Assembly (NCBI RefSeq): GCF_000002235.5 | Contig: NW_022145615.1 | Span: forward strand, 29,363,059-29,427,058 | DNA length: 64,000 nucleotides | Direction of reading: 5' to 3' | Origin: Strongylocentrotus purpuratus | Lineage: Eukaryota > Echinodermata > Echinoidea > Camarodonta > Strongylocentrotidae | The notes under the pieces: generated by a model | What the model saw: only the letters and a program-made list of their open reading frames with translations | Databases searched by the model: none | Told to the model about the DNA's origin: nothing | Translations under genes and position numbers: made by a program | In this document: piece after piece, positions 24,601 through 36,600 of the stretch | How positions within the stretch are numbered: position 1 is the stretch's first letter | Layout of the letters: each line of letters starts with the position of its first letter

Positions 24601-27600
24601 AAAATTCTCTCTTAAACCACAAAGTTTTGTATGGTTTTGTTTGAAAGCATCAAAGAAAGCCTCTAACAGAAAATTCTCACAACCAATTTTTGAATTACTG
24701 GTATCCCAACTGTTTTCCATGAAAATATGACATAGAACAGGCTTTTTAAAATCTGTCAGCACTTAAATGTTTGGAAAGGTATATAAGGCAAATTTATTGC
24801 TTTGTGACGATTAACATTCACCTAAAATTTATATAAATTATAATAATATAGTTGGCAGAATTTTGGAATCGATCCAATCACTTTTTCCCAATTATTAATG
24901 GTCTGTTTTCACTCAAACTTTCAGAGTATCTTTCATTGTACATCTAGCATTGAAGTCACTACCTTAACACCATTTTCTCTCATCTTAACAATGTTACCAA
25001 GTCCCTTTAAAGCCCATCTGTACTAGTTTAGCCAGGAGGGATTAGACCACCCAGCATGGTCACTGACAGGTGGCTATCTCATCAACTCAGCTCTCAATTA
25101 ACATAAGAAAAAGAGGATCATGGGGGACCAATGGGCACTGCTTAGGGATTGTTTTCTATATAGATGGAGCAAGTAGCTACAAGTAGGACAGTGGGGCTGT
25201 AAGTAACTTTTATACAATCTTATCATATATTTCATAACCTTGCATGCATGATGACAGTGTGAACTCACCCCTGCACCACGCTGGTGTACCCTGGAGGACA
25301 GCCGCAGGAGAAGCTACCATCTGTATTATCACAGCTATACTGACATGGACTGTTCGTATTGCCATATGACCCTTGACACTCATTCACATCTGCAACAACA
25401 AAAACAACAAAAATAATAATAATGGTGATGAAGTAATTTCACATTTGAAACATAATATTCACTTCTAAATTATTTTTGAGAATTATGCATTAGCTCTGAC
25501 AGCCAGTGCATTGCAAATAATAAATCCTACCAGCTAGCCGTTTACTTCTCCTGGGTATGGAGAAACAACTGTGAATAAAAAGCCTGGTCTAAGGACAAAG
25601 TACCCGGTACATTTTCATTCACATCCGTCTATTTGCCATTATAAATAAATAAACCAAAACAAAAACAAAATCTAGTTGTATATTGTGTGCTGAGTACCAA
25701 TACATTATTTCCCCATTAAAACGAAAAAATTAGTTGATATAACCCATTGGAAATATTGTTGACATTGATTTCACTATGTGACACCTATAACAATAATATA
25801 GAATAGTGAAATGTGTTTTGGCAAAATGGGGAAGTTTGAAGCACCATAACCTAATGGATGACACAAAAATGTTACCACCCTGTATTTCTGGGTAATGCAC
25901 CTCAGTGTCACAAGATGGCGCTATACACAAAAATCCACAAGGCCCTGTATGAATCAACTCTATTTTCACAACAGCTTATTTCCTTTCCCCCATTGCTAGC
26001 ATATGCATAATAGAGTTAAACTTAAATAGAAGGAGTAAGGTTCACTTCAATGAGAACATATTCATACAGAGCCAGTGGTGAATAACCTATGATAAGGATC
26101 AAATAATCTGATAAAACGACGAATCCAGTTTTATAGAAATGAATTACATGACCATTTTTTGACATACCATTGCAAGCAAGATTCTGTTGATCAAATGCAT
26201 ATCCATTGTTGCATCCGCATTGGTAGCTACCCTGAGTGTTATAACATGTAGCTTGACCACATTTACCGGACTGTCTGCACTCATTGTTATCTATAAATAC
26301 AAACATAATATAGACAACATAAAATACACATTCATTGTCAAAGTACGTGTTCTACAACATTATATCATTAGTGCCGTGTTTGTGCCATCGAACTGGATCG
26401 ACCAAATCAATTGATTCATAATATATATATATCATATTTTTTCCCGTAACATGAAAGTAATTTTAATAGTTTCATACTATTAATTAAATGTAATGTTAAC
26501 TGTTATTGTATAATTGTTTTAAATGGGGGCACGCTACAGTCCTGTCTCGCACCCTGGGGCAAAGTGTCTGACACGGCCGGTTGTAGCAACTACTCCGAAG
26601 ATCAAGATTACAGTAATCTTGATCTAAGGAGACACGAACGAACGAACAACATTATAGTTCATTATTGTCTTTGGCAAATTTATATACATGCCTATCAGCA
26701 AGAGAATGATTTAGCTTTTTCAAGGACCTTTTCAAAGCACTCAGCTTCTAGACCTCGATATATCCTTTCCTATCTATACTGATATATGTTAGCTCATTAA
26801 AAATACATACATTGATATTTGAGTAGAACTGTCTGAGCTTCTCACGGTAAATGTTGATTTCAGAGGGTAAGTTTCCATGTTGCTTACTCTTTAATGTGTG
26901 AGTTTCTCGCAATAACCTAGTTCCTCATAGTTACTATTATGAGTTTATCATACCACTTGTTTGAATTTCTCACAACAATTTCGAGCTCACTATAGAAAAC
27001 TGAGTTTTTCTTTATAACTGCTAGAGTAGAGGTTTCGTGGTCGAGTGGATACCTCACCGGACTGTCGATCACAAGGTTCGCGGTTCGAGTCCCGCTGGGC
27101 ACTAATGTCCTTTGGCAAGATATTGATCTACATTTGGCACACTCAACCCAGGTGGTATAAATGGGTACCTGGCAGGAATTAATTCCTTGAAATGCTGGAG
27201 CGCTATAATGGCAGCTAGGCTAAAGCCGGGGTAATAATAAATGCGCCTCGGAATAGAATTTCTAGATAGACGGCACTATTGAAATCAGTCATAAATGCGC
27301 CTCGGAATAGAATTTCTAGATAGACGGCGCTATAGAAATGCCTATTATTATTATTATTACTATTGCCTCTTACAGTATCTATCTAGGTTTCTCCGCAGTG
27401 AAAATTTGGGTTCCTTACAGCAGCTATTTGTGTGTCTAACACCAATGTCTCGCAGGAAATTACAGTATCTGTTACTCACCAATACACCTTCCATAGAAGT
27501 TTTCTTCAAAGCCATCTGGACACACACATCTGTACCCACCAATGGTATTCTGACAGCCATACTGACAAATGTCTGGTTGATCCTCACATTCATTGATGTC

Positions 27601-30600
27601 TAAAAAAAAAGACAAACGTGAAATAAGAAAATAAGCCAAACCGTCTACAATTTGTTTTTATTCTCTCTTGTTGGGAGGGGGAAGGGGATGTTGGGTTCTC
27701 ATTTGCTGTGAAAATTGTCATTAATGTATTCTTTTCTTTTCTCATTGATATACACATTGCATCACAGTACATACTTTCATCAACACATGAATGCTTTATT
27801 GTCTTCATCATGATTCTGCATCATTACTATTCTTTTATCTGTAATATTATTTGTTGTGAAAAATGTTATTGATGTATCCTTTTCTTTTCTAATTGATATG
27901 TAAATACACAATCCATCACAGTATATACTATCATCAACATGTAAATGTTTTATATTCCTAATCATGATTCAGATCATAATTACTATCCTATTATCTGCAA
28001 TACCATCACATCATTCTCATTCTCAGATTCAATTACACATTAAATAATGCAGCAGATGAATTTTTAATAAATGCCTGACAACTGACAGCATTTGCTATTA
28101 TCAAAGGATACTTTATTATATAACTTCTATTGATGTTATAGTAATTCTACAACCAAAAGTAGAGCGATTTTTTTGTTGTTGTTGTATATTTAGAAATGTT
28201 TTGTTTCAAAGATAGCATTTCATTCAAGTAAGATTTCCATTTGAATGGATTATGTACTTTAACTTTTTATTGATGTTCTCATTTTACATTGCAGACAATA
28301 AATCCAGGAACTACTTGGTATAATAAAATAAACCAAATTGAATTGCTGCGAACTGAAATGAATTGAACTTACCGACGCATGTGTTAGTGGATGGATCTGG
28401 TCGGAAGTTTCTCTGGCATTCGCACCTATGCCCACCCTGTGTGTTCTGACAAGTACCGTATGCACCGCAAATATCTGGAGTCTGTATACACTCATTCACA
28501 TCTAGGAATACAATATTAGAAAGTAGTAAAGAATAACTGTACTTAAAAAACTACATTAATGTTTATGGAAATTCTAAAACAAGAAACTATTTCACTGTGC
28601 ATTGCAAACTTTAGCACTGAATTGGAAAGGCAAAATAGGATTCTTTTAAAATTGTATAGAGAAATTGATTTGATTTGTCTGAGAACTCTCACGTTAATTG
28701 ATTACAGCAACAAGGATGATCTGGTTAGTGACTCTCATATTCTAACCATTTATTTAACTCTACAACCATTTCTAGACATTTAAAGAAAAATCAATTTTTT
28801 CCAAATCTACATCCGTGGCCTGTACCTAAAATGCACGTAATTTACCTTAACCCTTACTGTACTGGGGGGGGGGGGGGGGCCTGGGAGGCCCCCCCCCACG
28901 ACATTTTCAGAGATTGCGCCGCAACCGCTTGGAATTTTGAATTGTCGTTTCATGACTTTTTCCCCTCAAGTCTTACGCACATTTTGATACCATTTTCGTC
29001 GAAATCGGATATACCTGTAAGGCGTTACATAACAATTAGTATGCGCATGTCATCAAAAAAAAAAAAAAAAAATGAAAATCGCATCAAAATTTGCATAAAT
29101 TATCATTATTAATTACATTAAAATAACTTTTTTGTGTTAGAAAAGAAGTTTCATATGAATAATGAGTTTCAACATTCAAAAAGTGGAGTTTGACACGTTT
29201 TCGGTAAAATGCATAAAATTAGTGCATTTTGCATAATTAATTAGGCTAACGACAAAAATTTGCATATTCGGAAAAAATTATACCATCTTGTTCCTTACGT
29301 AAATATCTCCAAACATGCAAATTTTCGTGTTCATCGGACAATCGACGGCCGAGATCATAGGGGGGGGGCCTCCCAGGCCCCCCCCCCCCCCCCCCAGTCA
29401 GTGGGTGCTCAAAATAGCCCAGTACAGCAGGGATATGTGAGTTAAATGGATATTCCGTCTCGAAAGAATTTCCCGAGGGAAAGATATTCAAGATTAACTT
29501 GGCTTAACAACAAGTAATGTAACCCTCTTCAGCCATCAAATCCATCAACAGCCGCCCTTATCAGACCACAGATGCCCTCTGGCAATCCAAATGTTACGAA
29601 ATGTTACGCAACACGGTCTGCTTCCCTAAGCTCTCCAAACACTTGGTCGTAAAAAAAAGGCTTTGAAGCCATGCGAGTCACCGAGAAAATGACGTCATAC
29701 TCATGGAAGATGTATATAGCTATAACATATAAAATACAAAAATCGACAACTTATGGCACAATACAACCTTCTATTGGTTATCAAATGCTTTCGCTGTGCT
29801 CGGATAACTCTACTGAAGACTTAGCCATCTGAACCAGCGAAATCGACCAAGGAAATCGTGAGTTAGAGTGAATGCAACTTTCTCATCATCATCGTGTTCT
29901 CTTCTAATTATTGACATTTTCCGAAAGTTTCCGAAATTTTTACATAGCTAGGAAGGTAGTCCATAAGTTTATCTCTTAAAATAACTAAATGAAATTGTGT
30001 TGTATATTTGCGCATTTGGTTTAATGAGGGTTAGAAGTTGTCAATTCATCACCACTTTTCACCCAGAGTACGGGCAGGCGACGCGCAAGCCGCCGTGCTC
30101 GCTGGGCTGTACATGCTGGATGTTGTGGGAGGAAACACACATAGCTGCATTACTACCCTGGCCGTATATTAAAAATTGTGCTATTGATTCTCAACATTTC
30201 AAACATCACTGTACAAAACTCAACTGATTTCACTCAAAGTCAGTACTTTAGTGACAATTGATGACACCTAAAGAGCATTAAAATACAATTTGTTAAACTT
30301 TCCGATGTTAGAAAGAATAATTTAAAAATTAAAATCGTGAGTCTACTGTCAAACTTGCCGATCAACCGCATCGGTATAATTATGTGCATTTGTATGTCGT
30401 GAGTGTATTGACTATTCATGTATTCAAATGCTGCCTATTAATTTACACGTACTGCAGTGCTAGTAGTCAATACGCATCAACTATCTATGTTTTGCTGGAG
30501 TGGCCTACGCATTCACGATGAAACCATTTAACCATACGTTCTGGTTTGCTGCAACGATTAAGATTTTCCGTTGATGGAATTTCACACGTGCATATTAAAC

Positions 30601-33600
30601 TTGTGTTGGTCTCCAACTTCCCATAAATTAAATCTTCCTCAAAACCAGTCAGAAAGTCTAAATCGTCGCCTAGCAAATACTCATCCCTACTGTATGCCGC
30701 CATTTTTGTTGATAGCAGCCGATGTGTATTTCCAACAATGCATTTCGCGAGCCCTATGTCACTCAGTTTCGGGAGTGAGATTTACGAGCTGTGCGGTCCG
30801 GGAGGGGGATTAAGGGGATTATGATAGGGGAAAAAAAGACTCTCGGTGCCTCGCAGTGCTTCAAAGGGCCCTCTTAGATGGGGTATCCATTTAAACTCAC
30901 ATATCCCTGAGTACAGTAAGGGTTAATGAAAGTTCAATGTTTTAAATTCACTTTCTTCATAACAACTGTGTATGTAGAATTCATACATGACAGGATTTCT
31001 TCTTTGTGATAGCATTACTTATATCTAGACTAAGATGCCATACCTATACATGTAGATCCATGTTGTATATATCCTTCTGGACACACACATCGGAAGCCGC
31101 CTAGAGTGTTTCTGCATTCAAACTGACATTCATGGATTCCCATTGAACATTCGTCTTTCTCTGCAAGTAGACAAGAACAGAAATTAAACAAAGAAAACAG
31201 TTTTTAAAAGTTGACACTTTAACCCCATCTGAGAGCATCCAAAGGATCTATGTGGTAGTAGTAATGGTTTATTGAAATAAAAATCAATCACAGCTCAAAA
31301 AGCCGAATTACAGGTTTTGTAAAAGCAAACATCAAAATTACAGGAAACAAAACAGGTAATAACATGTTAATTAAAGCAATGAGATCATAATGACAAAGAT
31401 TAATTACAAATATAAGCATACATTATTTTCTTACTACTATCAAATATGCTTCAGCATATCTGCATATCATATCGGCATCAAGCATGTTAAAGAAAATCTG
31501 AAAATCATGTAAATATTCTTAGGTACACCAGTATTATATCAAATTGAGTCAAAGTATTGGTTTACTCCTACTAACCGCACACTATAAAATGAGCCATGTA
31601 TAACATTATAACTTTCATGCAATGCTAGGTTCCTCTGAGAAAAGTGTTGCAAGAGGAGCAGAAGCAAAAGCTCCTTACTATTTATTGCATGACTGTTATA
31701 TGTAATATGTCAAAGGTCAGAACTTTTTTGGGGGGTGAGAACAGAAATCAGTCACTGGCTGCATGTGCTGCATAATTGTATAATTAATGTCGAAGTGTAG
31801 TCGGAAACCTACCTCTGCATGTGAGTCCATCTTCACTGAGTAGATAACCCTGAGGGCAGCCACATCTAAAGCTCCCTGGAGTGTTCTTACACTGGTAGCT
31901 ACATGGAGGAGGTGCACGGTTACACTCGTTCTCATCTGTATTAAAGACGCATAGAGTGAAATCACATCAGCCATATTGGTAATCATTAAACATAAATATT
32001 AATGCTAAACTTGGCATTAATTTGAGTAAAGATAAATTAACAGTCATCATCTTTTAGAATGATCACATGCCTTCCTACCTATATCTAGCAAAAGTAAGAG
32101 CCAATTCGCTGGCCTCTGCCAGGTCCCTCCCAGTGCATGTGTCAGCCAGCATGGCAGAGCTCAGAAGATGGTCCGTGCATGGTCTGACGGCCCTGCCTGC
32201 CTGCACTCACAGTCTTCCTCTCCATCATTAACCTCTTTGTACATGATAGAATTTTAGTACAGACGCATGAATGACTTTTTGGCTAGCATCTTTACTTTTT
32301 TTGACTTCATCTAAACCACAATGACGGGCAAGCACATGTAGATTATATTAAGTTAATCAAAGTATTCAAAATTGCTCCTCTCCCTTTACGTTTCACCTTT
32401 AGGCCAACCTATCTTATACTTCCACCCATGTTCTCTCTCCATTTTTTGCTCTATCCTACAACAAACAAAAGACAAATATCTATTTGCCAGAAACTACAGT
32501 CAAGTTACCTCGGGTTTGTAATGATCTAGTATGATCTTACTCAATGAGTGAACATTCCTGCTTTGAAACTGTTCCTGTACCTTTACATCTTGGCCTCCGG
32601 GCATGTACAGTATAATTTTGAGATCATCTTGGGCAATAGCTTTAATCGTGCCCCTCAAAGTAATCGATATGTCTATAGTTATTTATCATCCGATGGGTGA
32701 ATTTTCCAGCTTTGTTCCTGTACCTTCATACCTTAATCCCGGGGCACAGTACAGTTCCGAGATCGCCTTGGGTGATAGTTTTAACCATGCCCCTCAAAGT
32801 AATCAACATTTGTATATTAATCTATCATTTGACTATTCCAGCTTTGGAACTGTTTCTTTACCTTCACATCTTGTGCCATCTGGGCTAAGGATGTATCCTG
32901 GATTACACTGACAAAGGTATCCACCGGAGCCTCCCAGACAGTGCCCGTTTTCACACAAGCCCTGAACGATCTGACATGGATCCACTGGCGTGGTGGCGGT
33001 GCAGAGGCGGTTGTATTCAACTGCAAAGAGAATGATCAATGAATTTGATTAGGTACACATTTAATTCCACTGCAGCAGCAATAATGAATTTTTTTGATAA
33101 TGTATATATTGTGTATATGCTGTCATTGAGGGAATTTTTTAAAAAGGTCCTTCATTATCAACTCAACTATTCCAGTCATTACACAAATACCGGTATCAAC
33201 AATAACATCGAAGTTGGAAAAGCACCATATAGTGAAAAGTATGATTTATCTGAATAGATGTTATTGATTGCTCTAATAGCACAACAAGTGTTGCATATCA
33301 TTAGAAAGTTCAGAATCTCTAGTTTCAGAATAAAAACTATTTAACAGGTGTGACTGCAACTTGGGTTAACAACTAAATTATTCAAACCCCTTGTAATTTT
33401 GATGCTCTTTTTTCTTTCTTTACATAACTCAACAATGAAAGGTTAACTGGTTGAATTAGGGCCTTTATTGAATACTTTTAGATGTAAGCTGTCATATGTC
33501 ACATTCTCATGAAATATAAATTAGGGACAAATCAATTTTTCACATACATAAAAAATTGAAAAAAATTGGTAAGGGTATGAATGATTAAAGCCTCGGTCAC

Positions 33601-36600
33601 AAATGCCATTACGAACTGCTACGAATGCCGTACAAACGATTTTCAGACCATGAAAATTTGGGAAGACCATAGAAAAACAGGGAGATTCGTACGAATGCAT
33701 CGTTCGTACGAACCTTTGTGACCATAGCTTTAGTCGTAAACTGTACATATGGTTTTTAGCCAACATCTACAAACTCACTTGTTCCATATACAGGGCATAT
33801 CTGGCACGTGGATCCCCAAGCCCTTCCGCCACTGCAGCAGCATGATTCCATAGTGACTGGTTGCATACCTCCCTGGCTGGACTCGCATCCACTGGGTGGC
33901 ACGTAGGCGTAGCAGAAACCTGTGCGTCGATCTGTCATGTCATGGTCGAAACATGTTTATTTCATTTCATTTATTTCATTCTCCATAAAAACCTTTCAAA
34001 AATACAAACATGGTATACAGATAAAAGGTTGATTACAAGAAAAATACAAAGGGAAGGAGCAAACAAAATTTTATGGGAATGTGGGGTAAACAAAAAGGGC
34101 AATTAGCCTTATGAACGTCAACCCCTTAAAAAGTATACACATAAATAAGGAAAGCATATGCCTTCATTTTATTTTGTGCATGACAATAAAGAAATTCAAT
34201 TCAATTCAATACAGCATAAGTCATCTTCATCCTTGGATTGATTTAGTCAAAAGCTTTGTATTTTAGTCTGATATTTTAATAGAGATGCTTGTAGAATCCA
34301 ATTTGATACTTCTGGCTTAGGATATGATGAATGAAAGAAATATCAACATCCTCGAATGTATGATGAACAGATACATCCAGATGGAAGAACAATCAATCCA
34401 ACATACGTACTTAAAACATTTTTGAATGAACATACATTTCATCTGTACTTTCCCCCTTTTTGTTATTTGCATTTCTCTGACAAAGCTTTATCTGTAAACG
34501 TCATCTCAATTTACTAAAGGGCCACTAATGATGGCCAGCTTTAGGGGTTTGTTTCATAAAACTTGGTATCTATAACAACTACTAAATTTCTATGACAAAT
34601 TTATTCTCAGCCAATCAGACGCCAGGATTCAGTAGCTTATAACATTAGCTTGTAACTTGTATTGGTATTGAGTTTCATGAAAACAGGGCCCTGGTTTCAT
34701 CAAAGATGACAACTCACCTATGCAGTCTTTGCCAGAGGGACCAAGTGTGAATCCTTGGTTGCAGATACACGTGTGGCCGCCTTCTGTATTCCTGCAGCGT
34801 CCATTCTGACAGACACCATGGTTGGTGATACATTCATTGATATCTGGTAAATAAAAGGGAGATTTCAGTGAGTTTAATTCTGAGTTGCATGTGGCACAAG
34901 ATCCAATAGCAAAATCATCAATGTACTTGACATACTGATATTGATTAATAAATGCATACCTTTCTATCTTTCACAGCAAAATATAGGAAACCCTCAAGGC
35001 AAAATAAGGAATACAGTCGCTTTGTATGCCGGTACCTTTTACACAGAAGTTTTCAGAAAAGAGAGGAATCTATGATTTGTAAGATTAGTCTCAATGCCCC
35101 AAAATAGGAATCATTGCTCCAAAATAGGAATGGTTGGCAGTTATGCTATATGTAAATATTCAATATGCATCCATTTATTTGCCCTTGCATCTCCTTCTCA
35201 CCTCTGCAGGTACTTCCATCTTCATTATCAAATGGATGAAAAGCCTTCACCACAGAAACTTGTAAATTCTGTACCCCAATCTCTTCAATTCTTCAGTCAT
35301 CTTCTTTCTGATCTAGTGACATACATCTATCCATCCATCCATCCACCCATTCATGAACTATCTACTCATCTGTCCATCCCTCTCATCCTCCCTCTCATCC
35401 ATCCGTCTATCCACCTATCCCTTAATAAGCTTTCTACTTATCCATTATCTACCCATTTCCCTATCTGTCTATCTATCAATCTACCCATACATCAACCCCT
35501 CTCATCCACCCTCTCATCCACCCCTCTCATCCATCCATCTATTCACCCGTCCTTCCATCAACTATTCATCCATCCATTTATCGACTATCTACTCATCCAT
35601 CATCTACCCATCTGTCCAACTATCCATCCCTCCCATCCATCCATCTATCCATCCATCCCTTCATGGACTATCTACTCATCCATTATCTGTCCATCCATCC
35701 ATCCATCCATCCATCTATCCATCCATCCATCCACCCATCCCTTCATCGACTATCTAGTCATCCATCATCTATTCATCTGTCCATCTATCCACCCCACTCA
35801 TCCATCCATCTACCGGTATCCATCCATCCATCTATCCTCCCATTCATTCATCAACTATCTACTAATCTATCATCTACCCATCTGTCCATCTATCCATCCC
35901 TCTCATCAATCCATCTATCCAGCTATCTACTCATCCATTCATCAACTAGCTAGTCATCCATCATCTATCCATCTGTCCATCCCTCTCATCTATCCATTTA
36001 TCTATCCACCCATCCATTCAATCAACTATCTACTCATCTGACTGTCTATCCATCTACCCATACATACCCATACCCAAAAAATCCAATCTACCTACCTCTG
36101 CAGTTGTTTCCATCCCCACCAATCGGTGTGTAGCCTTCATCACACTGGCACATGAACTTGCCGATGAGATTCTTGCAGCGGTAGCGGCAGGTGTTAAGGT
36201 TAGTATCACACTCATCCAAATCTATAAAAAAACAATGAGATATACAACTCAACTTCTACATATCCAGCATTTCATATACAATGAATGACAAGACAAACTA
36301 TCAATCAGCTTTTCAGCAAACCTATCCATTACACTATTTGGGATATAATATTAAGGTGTACTCTGCTGGGCAACATCTTTTGGTAAATGAAAAATTTAAC
36401 ACGCGATTAAAGCTTCCAGGGCCCTGTATTATAAAGGGTTGCGATTGATTCAATCAATCGCAACTGAAATAAATTGCTACTGTGTACTTAGGACATAGGA
36501 GTTGTAATTAATTTCAAGTTGCAATTAATTTAAATTAATCGCAACTTTTTCTGTCATTTCAGGTGGCATAATGACCAATTACCAAGGTCTATGTAATCAC

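Larger units (their letters stand above)
28847..30926. mobile_element. piggyBac-like (TTAA) element, non-autonomous or decayed
   Basis: TTAA followed by CCCTTACTGTACT (28847-28863) is mirrored by AGTACAGTAAGGG plus TTAA (30910-30926). Left-end sequence continues at about 29426 as CAGGGATATGTGAGTTAAAT after an internal insertion, matching the inverse of the right end for about 25 further bases. TTAA duplication and CCC-starting ends are piggyBac traits; Kolobok also uses TTAA. No transposase core is recognisable; one small frame (30485-30703) is noted separately. Confidence 0.7.

Noticed and set aside
27040-27100. A tRNA gene
   Set aside because: A and B boxes are present, but the ends do not form an acceptor stem and the sequence continues into a SINE body and tail.
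29246-29491. Frames across the G/C runs near 28831-29491
   Set aside because: They translate homopolymers and inverted repeats of a MITE.
35094-36041. A 315-residue Ser/His/Pro-rich protein on +
   Set aside because: It is a translation of the CATC microsatellite lying between two fibrillin exons.
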